Of a stretch of DNA of 64,000 nt, positions 1-7,972 are shown piece by piece. The position numbers and the translations under genes are program-made. The DNA comes from an uncultured Alphaproteobacteria bacterium. Lineage in GTDB: Bacteria > Pseudomonadota > Alphaproteobacteria > Bin95. Position 1 is the stretch's first letter. Each line of letters begins with the position of its first letter. The notes beneath the pieces were generated by a model. The model worked only from the letters and a program-made list of their open reading frames with translations, was not told where the DNA came from and did not search any database. The stretch spans positions 1 to 64,000 of the forward strand of contig CALAHN010000068.1 in NCBI GenBank assembly GCA_937891825.1, read 5' to 3'.

Positions 1-110
1 CGAACGCTTTGGGAATCCCGAAAATGAGTCTGCCTCACCGCAGGCTGGTATAAGCTATCCGAGAAAATCTGGCGGACGCATGGCGCAAAGGGCTTAAAAC
101 CAGAGCGCCG

Positions 111-210
111 GATCGAACCAGTCTTAGGCAGAAACGCCTAAGACTGGATAACTCGATCGAAATTGAAGGATCAGCACTTGGACCGTGCGCTAACTTGAGC
201 GCGAAATGCG
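111..210 (+). repeat. Composite extragenic palindrome, copy 1
   Basis: Two adjacent palindromes. The first (111-158) begins and ends with GATC and has arms AGTCTTAGGC / GCCTAAGACT around a short loop. The second (about 174-210) is a degenerate GGACCGTGCGC-type inverted repeat. The same pair recurs at 25464-25564 and, inverted and decayed, at 41463-41560. It lies directly beyond the stop codon of the YdcH gene, so it could fold in the 3' end of that transcript. Its origin (mobile palindrome or shared terminator) is inference. Confidence 0.6.
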
Positions 211-215
211 CCAGG

Positions 216-455
216 TCAGGCGTCAGCGAGCATCTTGGCGATTTCATCCTTCAACGCCAGACGGCGGCGGCGGGCGTCGGCTTCCGTCGCTTCATCGACA
301 GCTTCGACCCGCGTTTCCATGCGATGCACGGCGCGATTGATCGTATGATAATCCTCGGCAAGCTTGGCAAAATGGGCGTTCGACTGTTTCAGTTGGTGGA
401 TCGTCTCGGCATGCTCGGCGAATTCTTCGCTCAGTTCATGGGGCGTATGGCTCAT
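216..455 (-). CDS. YdcH family (DUF465) small protein
   Basis: A 79-residue, highly charged, almost wholly helical protein. It has the heptad-like spacing and His/Glu/Lys content of the YdcH/DUF465 family, small cytosolic coiled-coil proteins of unknown role that are common in Alphaproteobacteria. Features seen are an acidic N-terminal third (HELSEEFAEHAETIHQLK), a central DYHTINRAVHRMETR segment and a C-terminal LKDEIAKMLADA helix. Length is normal for the family. A Shine-Dalgarno-like AGGAGACAAACA leader precedes the ATG. It stands just downstream of the VIT gene on the same strand. Its 3' end abuts a composite palindromic repeat. Family assignment is confident; function is unknown. Confidence 0.85.
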   Translation of the reverse strand: MSHTPHELSEEFAEHAETIHQLKQSNAHFAKLAEDYHTINRAVHRMETRVEAVDEATEADARRRRLALKDEIAKMLADA

Positions 456-525
456 TGTTTGTCTCCTGAGGGTTGGGTCGTTGAAAAGGCTTGGCAGCGA
501 GCCCGCTGGCCCGCCCGAATTACAG

Positions 526-1257
526 TCACAGCACGTCCTGAAACAGCCTGCCGACGCCGAAGGCGACAGCAGCAGCCGTCCCGCCGATCAACAGCGTTTC
601 AGCGCCAGCCCATGCCCAATGGGCCAGGGTCCACCGGCTTTTGACGGCGCCGACCAGGAAGAAGACCGCGCCGGTCAGCCCGATCGCCCACCGCTCGGCG
701 AACGGAAGATCGAGCGCGAAGGGCGCAAGCGGCGCCAGCCCGGCGATCAGGAAGGCCACGAAGGTGACGCCGCCAGCCGCCCAGGGCGAACGCAGCACAG
801 GCGACTGGCCATATTCCTCGACCAGCATGGCTTCGACCCAAAGGCCCTCATCGGCAGAAATCACCGCGACGACGCGCTCCAGGTCCTCGCCGGAGAAGCC
901 CTTGGCCCGGTAAATCTCACGGATCTCCTGGCGTTCGCCTTCCGGATTGGTCCGGATATGGCGGCGTTCGATCGCGGTCAGCCGACGCCGCTCTTCATGC
1001 TCGGCCCGTGTGCCGCTGTAGTTCGCCGCCGCCATGGAAAAGCCGTCGGCGAGCAGGTTCGCCGCGCCTAGGACCAGAATCACCCCGACAGAGAGGTCGG
1101 CGCCGATCACGCCTGCGACGATCGCGAATGTCGTGACCGCGCCGTCAATCGCCCCATAGATCCAGTCTCGGAGATAGCCGGGACTGGCGCCGGCCAGCAA
1201 GCGAGCGCGTATGGCGGCAGGGGCATGGGAATGATCGCCGTCCAGCGCGTGCGTCAT
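526..1257 (-). CDS. VIT1/CCC1 family iron/manganese transporter
   Basis: A 243-residue membrane protein of the VIT1/CCC1 family, which moves Fe2+ or Mn2+ across membranes. Residues about 25-75 contain the family opening (YLRDWIYGAIDGAVTTFAIVAG) and a second helix ending in ADGFSMAAANY. A cytoplasmic, Glu-rich segment follows at about 80-150 (EHEERRRLTAIERRHI, SADEGLWVEAMLVEE); this corresponds to the metal-binding helical hub of plant VIT1. Three hydrophobic helices close the protein. Length is typical. It sits in a minus-strand cluster with TraR/DksA, CBS-BON and YdcH genes, a neighbourhood typical of low-oxygen or stress regulons. The ion transported cannot be read from sequence. Confidence 0.88.
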   Translation of the reverse strand: MTHALDGDHSHAPAAIRARLLAGASPGYLRDWIYGAIDGAVTTFAIVAGVIGADLSVGVILVLGAANLLADGFSMAAANYSGTRAEHEERRRLTAIERRHIRTNPEGERQEIREIYRAKGFSGEDLERVVAVISADEGLWVEAMLVEEYGQSPVLRSPWAAGGVTFVAFLIAGLAPLAPFALDLPFAERWAIGLTGAVFFLVGAVKSRWTLAHWAWAGAETLLIGGTAAAVAFGVGRLFQDVL

Positions 1258-1309
1258 CGCCGATATCCGACCGCCCCGATCCTTGCCCTTGCCCTGATCC
1301 AGCCTGCCG

Positions 1310-1627
1310 TCAAGCGCATTGCCTGCAATGTTCCGTATGCGGCAGGGTTCGCAGGCGCGCCGCCGAAATCCGTTCGCCGCAGGCGATGCATGCGCCGTAG
1401 CGGCCGGCCTCGAGGCGGCCCAGCGCCGCGGTGACCGCGCGGATTTCCGCCAATGCGGCGTTCTCGATGCCTTCCAGCACTTCGTCGCCCTGCCGATTCG
1501 AAGCTTGCTCCTCGATGTCGGGATCGGCGGGCTGATCCAACGTGGCTTCAGCCTCGGCGATACGCTTGCGCAGGGCCTCGAGCCGGTCGGTCAGAAGGGT
1601 TTTGAATTCTGCATAGTTCGTCGTCAT
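1310..1627 (-). CDS. TraR/DksA-type zinc-finger protein
   Basis: A 105-residue protein with an N-terminal coiled-coil-like helical stretch (about residues 5-75, rich in Glu, Ala and Arg) and a C-terminal four-cysteine zinc finger (ACIACGE ... CRQCA, spacing C-x2-C-x17-C-x2-C). This is the TraR/DksA family. DksA proteins bind the RNA polymerase secondary channel and modulate initiation with ppGpp; short members like this one act alone or are uncharacterised. It is shorter than E. coli DksA (151 aa). It lies 42 bases downstream of the CBS-BON gene on the same strand and is probably co-transcribed with it. Family is certain; the specific role is not. Confidence 0.88.
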   Translation of the reverse strand: MTTNYAEFKTLLTDRLEALRKRIAEAEATLDQPADPDIEEQASNRQGDEVLEGIENAALAEIRAVTAALGRLEAGRYGACIACGERISAARLRTLPHTEHCRQCA

Positions 1628-1669
1628 AGCGCTCTCTTGCCTTTAGTTGCGATGATCAAGGCGCCTGCA

Positions 1670-2362
1670 TCAGGCGTAATAGGCGCTCGGGAACAGGGTG
1701 AGCTTGGCGTCCACCCGACGCACGCCGGCGATCCCTTCGACCGCGACCCGGGCGGCTTGCATGACATCGGCGCTGGGCGCGAGGCCCCACAACTCGACGA
1801 CGCCTTGCTTGACGATGACCGTCGCCTGCAGTCCACTCAAGGCCTGAGTTTCGTCAATGAGGGCGCGCGCCGCCTTGCGGATTGCGGCGTCGTCGGCGTG
1901 CGCGTCGGCCGCCTTCGGTTGCAGGGATGCGAAGGCGCGCACGATATCCGCGCGGCTGATGATCCCAACCAGACGGTCGCCGTCCATCACCGGCAGGCGC
2001 TTGACGCCTTGCGTCTCCAGCTTCATCGCGGCCGCCGACAGGTCGACGTCGGGCGCGATCGTCTGGACGGGCTTGCTCATGACATCGCCGACGCGCTTGC
2101 CATGGGATTTCACATAGTCCGCAGCTTTTTCGCGGGCGCCGAACAGGTCGAGCCACCAACTGCGGCTGCGCTGTTCGCCGCCGCCAAGCTCGGCGCGGCC
2201 GATCAGATCGCCCTCGCTCAAGATGCCGACCAGCTTGCCTGCCGCATCGACCACCGGCAGCCCGCTGACGCGGCGCTCCGCCATGCGGCGGGCGGCGTCG
2301 ATCACTGTTTCATCGACCCGCGCGCAGCACACGCCGGTCTGCATGATGTCCTGGACTTTCAT
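1670..2362 (-). CDS. CBS-pair and BON domain protein
   Basis: A 230-residue cytosolic protein. CBS domain 1 spans about residues 1-60 (starting MKVQDIMQTGV, with VSGLPVVDAAGKLVGILSEGDL). CBS domain 2 spans about 90-150 (VGDVMSKPVQTI, VKRLPVMDGDRLVGIISRADI). A BON domain fills about 160-225. CBS pairs bind adenosine nucleotides and report energy state; BON domains usually bind membranes or other proteins. Proteins of this architecture are often controlled by FixK/FNR in Alphaproteobacteria. A TTGAC-N4-ATCAA box lies 76 bases upstream of the start codon, fitting that control. It probably heads an operon with the TraR/DksA gene. Molecular partner unknown. Confidence 0.88.
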   Translation of the reverse strand: MKVQDIMQTGVCCARVDETVIDAARRMAERRVSGLPVVDAAGKLVGILSEGDLIGRAELGGGEQRSRSWWLDLFGAREKAADYVKSHGKRVGDVMSKPVQTIAPDVDLSAAAMKLETQGVKRLPVMDGDRLVGIISRADIVRAFASLQPKAADAHADDAAIRKAARALIDETQALSGLQATVIVKQGVVELWGLAPSADVMQAARVAVEGIAGVRRVDAKLTLFPSAYYA

Positions 2363-2437
2363 CGGTTCGCCTCCCCTTTGCGTGACGGCTTTCCCTGCGC
2401 CACGCCCAAGAGATTGGACCTTTGTCCCGAACCTGAA

Positions 2438-2451
2438 TTGACCTACATCAA
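2438..2451 (-). promoter_or_regulatory. FNR/FixK-type box upstream of CBS-BON gene
   Basis: The 14-mer TTGACCTACATCAA sits inside a longer inverted repeat (GAATTGA / TCAATTC, 2436-2453). It matches the FNR/FixK consensus TTGAT-N4-ATCAA with one change. Its centre is about 82 bases upstream of the start codon at 2362. That is compatible with a class II site near -41.5 if the leader is about 40 bases long. No transcript data are available. Confidence 0.55.
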
Positions 2452-2488
2452 TTCGGCATGATTTTTCCGACGGCCGCGGTCAATAAAT

Positions 2489-2761
2489 TCAGCGGCCGCG
2501 CCGGCCATCGTCGCGGCGCGACGGGCGGTCCTCGCGGCGATGTCGATCGCCGTCGGCGCGATGGCCGCGGCCGTCGCGGTAGCCATAGACCCGGCTGTGG
2601 CCATGGGGAGGCGCGGCCCGATAGTCGCCGCTATAGCCGCTATGGCCATGGCCGCCGCCATGACTGCGGTGACCATAGCAGGCGCTCAGCCCGATCGCTG
2701 CAATGACGACGATCCCGAAAGTCCGCGCGCGGCGCCAGTTCAAGCTGTTTGTCCCGGTCAT
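2489..2761 (-). CDS. Putative His/Arg-rich lipoprotein
   Basis: A 90-residue predicted lipoprotein of no recognised family. The N-terminus has basic residues, a hydrophobic helix (FGIVVIAAIGL) and a lipobox LSAC with cysteine at about residue 28, so the mature protein begins CYGHRSHGGGHGHS. The rest is low complexity, with Gly/His/Tyr repeats first and then an Arg/Asp-rich tail (DRHRREDRPSRRDDGRRG). The His/Gly stretch could bind metal ions, which would fit the nearby VIT gene, but that is only inference. The composition is extreme, so a chance frame cannot be excluded. The signal sequence plus lipobox argues for a real gene. Confidence 0.6.
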   Translation of the reverse strand: MTGTNSLNWRRARTFGIVVIAAIGLSACYGHRSHGGGHGHSGYSGDYRAAPPHGHSRVYGYRDGRGHRADGDRHRREDRPSRRDDGRRGR

Positions 2762-2822
2762 GGTTCATTCGCTCCCTGTTGGTTTCCCTATCCAACGAGC
2801 GACGCGCGAGGTTCCGTCGAAA

Positions 2823-3155
2823 TTATTGCCGGGCGTCAGAGCGTGCCGGTGGAGGCTCCGTCGCTGGCGCGGCCTGGTCCGTCTCGGCGGCAAACAGCAA
2901 GGCGACGAAGGCCGCCAGCACCGCGAATGCCAGCAGCAGAACAACCAACGGCGCCATACCGCCGGTGCGGATGCGCACCGTCCGGCGCCCGAGCGTCAGC
3001 CGTCGCTCGGGCTTCAGGCGGGCTATCGCCGCCAGGAGAAACACGACGCCGCCCGCGACGAACAACCAGTTCAGAAAGTCGCCGGGCAGCACAAGGGCGG
3101 CGTTCATGGCAAGGCTGGCTCCAGAATGCTTCGGGGACAAGCTTCGATCAGTCAT
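2823..3155 (-). CDS. Small two-helix membrane protein
   Basis: A 110-residue hypothetical protein. It has two clear membrane segments, about residues 20-43 (FLNWLFVAGGVVFLLAAIA) and 68-92 (APLVVLLLAFAVLAAFVALL). A basic loop (RLKPERRLTLGRRTVRIR) separates them and a Pro/Ala-rich tail follows. I prefer the ATG at 3155, because starting further upstream (3233) would run into the leader of the divergent oxidoreductase gene and would place a Gly/Pro-rich stretch before the protein. No family is recognised. It may be membrane-bound and partner an unknown protein. Confidence 0.5.
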   Translation of the reverse strand: MTDRSLSPKHSGASLAMNAALVLPGDFLNWLFVAGGVVFLLAAIARLKPERRLTLGRRTVRIRTGGMAPLVVLLLAFAVLAAFVALLFAAETDQAAPATEPPPARSDARQ

Positions 3156-3248
3156 GAGCATAGGCAAACCAAGGCCGCTGGGGAACTTTTCCCTTGCCCC
3201 GCCGCGCCCGGCAGCCGCACTCTCGGGCTGCAATCAGGAGGGGCAGAC

Positions 3249-4805
3249 TTGAGCCTGTATGACGCGATTTTCATTGGCGCCGGCCACAATGGCCTGATCG
3301 GCGCCGCCTATCTCGCCCGGGCCGGGCTAAAGGTTCTGGTCCTGGAGCGGCGGGACATTCTTGGCGGAGCCTGCGTCACCGAGGAGATCCCGGGCGCGCC
3401 GGGCTACCGGGTTTCGACGGGCGCCGCACAGCTCGGCAATCTTCGGCCGGAAATCATTCAGGACCTGGACCTCAAGCGGCATGGCTATGAATTGCTGTTG
3501 CCGGACCCGCTCACAGTCCTGCCCCAACCGGATGGCCGCGCCCTGATCGTCTGGCAGGACGCCCAGAAGACCCGCGCCTCGATCCAGCAGTTCTCCAGCC
3601 GCGACGCCGACGCGCTGACGGCCTTCCAACAGGACTGCGCCCGGTTCTGCGATATCCTGGAGCCGATGCTCTATGCCGAGACGACGCCAGGCTTCGGCGA
3701 CGTCGAGGCCGCATTCCGCGCGGCCGGACGGCGCGACCTGTTCCGAAGCTTCATCCTTGGCAGCATTTCAGACCTTTTGCGCAGCCGTTTCGAAAGCCCT
3801 GCCGTAATGGGATTCCTTGGGCTGACCTCGACCTTCGGCACGAACGCCGGCCCGCAAACGCCCGGCACAGCCTATGTAATGGCGCACCATCTTTTCGGCG
3901 CGACGGCAGGGCGCGGCCGCGCCGGATATGTCCGGGGCGGCATGGGCGGCCTTGCCGACGCGCTGACGCGGTCGGCGAAGGCGCTTGGGGCAGAATTTCT
4001 GACCGGCGCCGAAGTCGGCCGCATCGTCCTTGCGAACGGCGTCGCGACCGGGGTCGAACTCGCGGACGGCAGGCGGTTCGAAGGCCGGCACATTGTCTCC
4101 AACGCCGATCCGCAACGCACTTTCCTCACGCTTGTCGGCCGGCCCTCGCTCGACGAGAGCTTCGCCAACGCGATCGCAGGCATTCAGATGTGCGGTCAGG
4201 CGATCAAGGTGAACTGCGCCCTGGAGCGTTTGCCCCGCTTTCGCGGCCTGCCGGACGGCTTGACGCCCGCCCGCGTCAGCATCTGCCCGAGCCTGGACTA
4301 TGTGGAGGATGCCTGGGACCATGCGAAGCGGGGCCGGTTCTCGCTCGCGCCCTTCATGACTGTCCACATGCAATCGGCGATCGACCCGTCGCTCGCCCCG
4401 GCCGGCCGTCACACGCTCTCCTGCTACGCCCAGTATTTTCCCTATGACCTGGCGCCGGAGCTTGGCGGCTGGGAGACGCAACGGGACGCCGCCGGAAAGG
4501 CGGTGCTCGCTGCCGTCGCCGGGATTACGCGCGACCTGGCGGACGTGGTTTCCACGGTCGATGTGGCGACGCCGCTCGACCTGGAGCGCCAGTTCGCCAT
4601 GACCGGCGGCCACCAGTTCCATGGCGACATCACGCCCGGCCAGTTGTTCGACGACCGGCCGGCCCCAGGGGTATCCGGCGCGCGCACCCCGATCCCCGGC
4701 CTTTACCTCTGCGGCGCGGGCACGCATCCGGGCGGCTGCGTCTGGGGGGCGCCCGGCCAGCGCGCCGCCGCCGCGATCCTGAAGGACGACCGCCGGAATG
4801 CCTGA
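3249..4805 (+). CDS. FAD-dependent phytoene-desaturase-like oxidoreductase
   Basis: A 518-residue amine oxidase/phytoene dehydrogenase-type flavoprotein, closest in layout to the PYROXD2-like group. The Rossmann motif is at the very start (DAIFIGAGHNGLIGAAYLAR, then VLERRDILGG). The C-terminal FAD motif reads LYLCGAGTHPGGCVWGAPG. No ATG lies near the Rossmann motif. The TTG at 3249 is placed seven bases after a perfect AGGAGG (3236-3241), so I choose it; starting further upstream would add about 180 residues of unlikely composition. The gene overlaps the diaminopropionate lyase gene by eight bases, implying co-translation and perhaps amine or amino-acid oxidation. The substrate is unknown. 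Confidence 0.85.
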   Translation: MSLYDAIFIGAGHNGLIGAAYLARAGLKVLVLERRDILGGACVTEEIPGAPGYRVSTGAAQLGNLRPEIIQDLDLKRHGYELLLPDPLTVLPQPDGRALIVWQDAQKTRASIQQFSSRDADALTAFQQDCARFCDILEPMLYAETTPGFGDVEAAFRAAGRRDLFRSFILGSISDLLRSRFESPAVMGFLGLTSTFGTNAGPQTPGTAYVMAHHLFGATAGRGRAGYVRGGMGGLADALTRSAKALGAEFLTGAEVGRIVLANGVATGVELADGRRFEGRHIVSNADPQRTFLTLVGRPSLDESFANAIAGIQMCGQAIKVNCALERLPRFRGLPDGLTPARVSICPSLDYVEDAWDHAKRGRFSLAPFMTVHMQSAIDPSLAPAGRHTLSCYAQYFPYDLAPELGGWETQRDAAGKAVLAAVAGITRDLADVVSTVDVATPLDLERQFAMTGGHQFHGDITPGQLFDDRPAPGVSGARTPIPGLYLCGAGTHPGGCVWGAPGQRAAAAILKDDRRNA

Positions 4806-5961
4806 GCGCGCCCTGCCCTTCCGGCTGGCGCTGAACGCAGAGGCCAGCCGCACGGCGCCCTGGTCGGCGGAGCAGGACGCCATTCTGTCGGACAAAGGCC
4901 TCGCCGCCGCCCGCGCCGTCATCGGCGGCTGGCCGGGATATCGCCCGACGCCTCTGGCGTCCCTGAGCGGTCTTTCCGCCGCGTTTGGCGTCCGGAGCAT
5001 CGCCTACAAGGATGAAGCGTCGCGGTTCGGTCTCGGCAGCTTCAAGGCCCTGGGCGGGGCCTATGCGGTCGCCCGCATTCTTGCAGCAGCCGACGATCCG
5101 GCGGCGGTGACGGTCACGTGCGCGACGGACGGCAATCACGGCCGCTCGGTCGCCTGGGGCGCCGCCATGTTCGGCTGCCGCTGCGTCATCTTCATCCACG
5201 CGGCGGTGTCCGAAGGCCGCAAGGCCGCCATCGCGGCCTTTGGGGCGGATGTCCGGCGCACGCCGGGCAATTACGACGACAGCGTGCGTGTGGCCGCCGC
5301 GACTGCCAAAGCTAATGGCTGGCATGTCGTCTCGGACACCTCCTATCCGGGCTATATGACCGTCCCGAAGGATGTGATGCAGGGCTATGAAGTGATGGCG
5401 AGCGAAGCTTTCGACGCGCTGCCGGCGCCGCCGACGCATATCTTCCTGCAGGCGGGCGTCGGCGGCATGGCGGCCGCGGTCGCTGCCTTGGCGAAACGGC
5501 GCTGGGGGCCGGCGCGGCCGGCGATTGTGCTGTCGGAGCCGGAAGCCGCCGCCTGCTGGGTCGCAAGCTTCGAGCAAGGCGCGCCGACGCCGGTTACGGG
5601 CGACCTCGATACGATCATGGCGGGCCTCGCCTGCGGCGAAGTCTCTTTGCTCGCCTGGAGCATCCTCAAGGATCACGGCGACGCTGCGATGGCTCTGCCC
5701 GACGCCGCGGCCGCCCGCATGATGCGACGGCTCGCGGCGCCTGCGCGCGGCGACCCGCCGCTGGTCGCCGGCGAATCCGCCGTCGCCGGTCTGGCGGCCC
5801 TGGAGGCGGCGATGACGGCGCCGGACGCGAAAGCGGCGCTTGGCCTCGGCCCCGCCTCGCGCATCCTGGTGTTCGGCACCGAAGGCGATACCGACCCCGC
5901 GCTCTACCGGGAGATCGTCGGCCGGGACGCCGCGGCGGTCCGCGCTCAGGCTGGCGGCTAA
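4798..5961 (+). CDS. dpaL: Diaminopropionate ammonia-lyase
   Basis: A PLP enzyme of 387 residues (E. coli YgeX/DpaL has 398) that converts 2,3-diaminopropionate to pyruvate and two ammonia. The fold-type II signature has the Schiff-base lysine at residue 83 in GSFKALGGAYA, preceded by YKDEASRFGLG, which is typical of this family rather than of threonine deaminase. The phosphate loop follows (ATDGNHGRSVAWGA), and a glycine-rich segment QAGVGGMAAAVAAL completes the cofactor site. The start codon overlaps the end of the upstream FAD oxidoreductase. Its stop codon overlaps that of the convergent AA_synth gene. Substrate specificity is inferred from family. Confidence 0.88.
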   Translation: MPERALPFRLALNAEASRTAPWSAEQDAILSDKGLAAARAVIGGWPGYRPTPLASLSGLSAAFGVRSIAYKDEASRFGLGSFKALGGAYAVARILAAADDPAAVTVTCATDGNHGRSVAWGAAMFGCRCVIFIHAAVSEGRKAAIAAFGADVRRTPGNYDDSVRVAAATAKANGWHVVSDTSYPGYMTVPKDVMQGYEVMASEAFDALPAPPTHIFLQAGVGGMAAAVAALAKRRWGPARPAIVLSEPEAAACWVASFEQGAPTPVTGDLDTIMAGLACGEVSLLAWSILKDHGDAAMALPDAAAARMMRRLAAPARGDPPLVAGESAVAGLAALEAAMTAPDAKAALGLGPASRILVFGTEGDTDPALYREIVGRDAAAVRAQAGG

Positions 5962-6527
5962 GCCACTTTCGGCGGCGCCGCCGGATCGACGTCCCGCGGC
6001 AGCGGACGGCCGCTATCGGTCACCGCGACCGCGACCAGGATTTCATTTGCACGCGGCGCGTCGGCAAGGCGCGCTTCGATGGCGTCGAAATGGTTCCGGC
6101 TCCAGGCATTGTCCTTATGGCCAAGCGGCACGTCGAGCGTCGCGCCCGGCCCGCCGACCTTCTTCGCCGACGGGATGAGCGCATCGCCCTTCTGGACCGC
6201 CGCCCGGAGCGGTTTGCCGAGGCGTGGATGCAGGATCGCGGCGGCATGCTCCAGTTCCCCGTTCTCGCCGACGATGGCGCCTTTGCCGTAGCTCTGGGCG
6301 TCCTCGGGCCGGATGCCCAGGGCCCCGACGCAGCGGCGGCCCAGAAGTTCGCCCAATTCCGCGCCAATGGCCATCAACGGCTCCAGGTCCTGGGCGAACT
6401 GGCCCGCGAAAGGATTGGCGATAACAGCGATCGCCAGCGCCTTTCGGGTCGGCGGCGCGACGGCGGCGCCTTGAACGCCGTGGGTCTCCTCGACGAGGAC
6501 GACCAGTTTCCGGATCTTGGCAGACAT
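5958..6527 (-). CDS. AA_synth (DUF1185) family protein
   Basis: A 189-residue protein that matches the AA_synth/DUF1185 family, annotated as 'amino acid synthesis' although the reaction is unproven. Recognisable features are the N-terminal MSAKIRKLVVLVEETHGVQG, the segment VIANPFAGQFAQDLEPLM, and the conserved C-terminal stretch with DVPLGHKDNAWSRNHFDA. I use the ATG at 6527 because it gives the family's normal N-terminus; the frame stays open upstream only as the shadow of the flavin-oxidoreductase gene. It runs convergently with the diaminopropionate lyase and divergently from the LLM gene. It may act on a small amino-acid derivative with these neighbours. Confidence 0.8.
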   Translation of the reverse strand: MSAKIRKLVVLVEETHGVQGAAVAPPTRKALAIAVIANPFAGQFAQDLEPLMAIGAELGELLGRRCVGALGIRPEDAQSYGKGAIVGENGELEHAAAILHPRLGKPLRAAVQKGDALIPSAKKVGGPGATLDVPLGHKDNAWSRNHFDAIEARLADAPRANEILVAVAVTDSGRPLPRDVDPAAPPKVA

Positions 6528-6686
6528 CGGCCCATTTCTCCTCAAAGCGCTACAACCGCCGGGACGGCCCGGTACCGGAGGCGAAGCGTGCCCGCAATTG
6601 GCGTCACCGTCTATCCGGGTTGCGATCTTGCGGCTGCGGCCTGGCGCCTGCACTCTGGCAGGGACACCTGAAACGCGGAGGCTGCA

Positions 6687-7790
6687 ATGGACTTCAGCTA
6701 TTTCACCTTGGTCAGCTCGCCCTCGCCCGAGGCGGATTTCGACCGCATTCAAGACCAGATCGCGCTCGCGAAGCTGGCGGAGGCGCTTGATTTTCGCGGC
6801 ATCTGGCTGACCGAGCACTATTTCACCGGCGAAAGCGTCTACTGCGACGCCCTGACCTTCGCCGCCGCGCTCGCGACCCAGACAACGCGCCTCAGGATCG
6901 GCTTCGCGGTCGTCCAGCTGCCATTCCACCACCCCGTCCGCCTCGCGACCCAACTGGCGCTGCTCGACAATCTGAGCCGGGGCCGCATCGATGTCGGCGT
7001 CGGCAAGGGCACTGTCTATAACGAGTTCGAGTTCGTCGGCCACGGCCTCCGGAGCGGCGACGCCCGCGACCGCATGGCGGAGGCCCAGGACATTCTCCAG
7101 CGCTGCTTCACCGCGACGCCGTTTCAGCATGAAGGCCGCTACTATCAGGTCGGAGTGCCGGCGCTGCGTCCGAAGCCCGTGCAGCAGCCGGGGCCGCCGA
7201 TCTGGCGGAGCGTCGTCTCCCCGGCTTCGTTCAGCGAATGCGGACGGGCGGGCTTGCCGATCCTGACGACGCGCCTGCCCGTCGCCCGCATTCCGGAGCG
7301 CTGGACGCTCTATGCCGAGGGCCTGGCCGCGAGTTCGCTCGCCGCCGAAGCCCAGGCGCTCCGGCTCCGTCAGGCCGGCGTCTGGCGGAATGTCTATGTG
7401 GCGGAGAGCGACGCCCAGGCGGAAGACGCGCTGGCGACGGCGCTCACCGAGACCCGCCGTCACATGATGCATATTCGCGGCGCCCTGAACCCATCCGACT
7501 TCAAGATCGACCCCGCCATGCTCAATCTTTGGTCCGACCCGGATGCGGACGAAAGCACGGCGATCCGGGACGTCATGGCGACCGGCTCGCTCTATGGTTC
7601 GCCGGCCCATGTGCGCGGCCAGATCGAGGAACTGCGCGACGCCGGCGTCGGCCACATCGTCTGCCAGACGGCGTTCGGCGACATGCCGTTTGCCAAGGCG
7701 AGCCAGGCCATGCGCCTGTTCGGCGAACAGGTCATGCCGGCATTCCGGGACCCCGCCGCGGCCGCATCCCGCGAGCGCGCCGCCTCCTGA
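6687..7790 (+). CDS. LLM class flavin-dependent oxidoreductase
   Basis: A 367-residue luciferase-like monooxygenase. The TIM-barrel start (MDFSYFTLVSSPSPEADFD), GIWLTEHYF and the strand RLRIGFAVVQLPFHHPVRLA are characteristic, as is the loop NLSRGRIDVGVGKGT. Members use reduced FMN to oxygenate small organic substrates. The C-terminal part contains GSLYGSPAHVRGQIEELRDAGVGHI, the usual ending. The gene follows a good purine-rich leader (ACGCGGAGGCTGCA) and lies divergent from the AA_synth gene; that pairing recurs with LLM enzymes as far as I recall. Substrate is unknown. Confidence 0.85.
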   Translation: MDFSYFTLVSSPSPEADFDRIQDQIALAKLAEALDFRGIWLTEHYFTGESVYCDALTFAAALATQTTRLRIGFAVVQLPFHHPVRLATQLALLDNLSRGRIDVGVGKGTVYNEFEFVGHGLRSGDARDRMAEAQDILQRCFTATPFQHEGRYYQVGVPALRPKPVQQPGPPIWRSVVSPASFSECGRAGLPILTTRLPVARIPERWTLYAEGLAASSLAAEAQALRLRQAGVWRNVYVAESDAQAEDALATALTETRRHMMHIRGALNPSDFKIDPAMLNLWSDPDADESTAIRDVMATGSLYGSPAHVRGQIEELRDAGVGHIVCQTAFGDMPFAKASQAMRLFGEQVMPAFRDPAAAASRERAAS

Positions 7791-7972
7791 AGCAGGGCCG
7801 CGGCAGACAGTTCGAACGCCGCATGCTGCGGCGCAGGAAAATTGTGCGCACAGCCCAAATCTGGTGTTGACAGAGAGGCCGCTTGGCGGGACATCTCGCA
7901 CATAACTTCGGCTGGCCCAGACCGCGATGGCGCGGCTGCAAAGGGCTGCCGGTCCCGGAACGCGGAGCCGCC

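Noticed and set aside
35-247. 70-codon minus-strand frame at the left edge
   Set aside because: It overlaps the palindromic repeat and the YdcH 3' end, with no ribosome-binding sequence or family resemblance.
7867-7895. TTGACA with a possible -10 before potF
   Set aside because: The 17-base-spaced partner GACATC is a poor -10, so the match is not better than chance.
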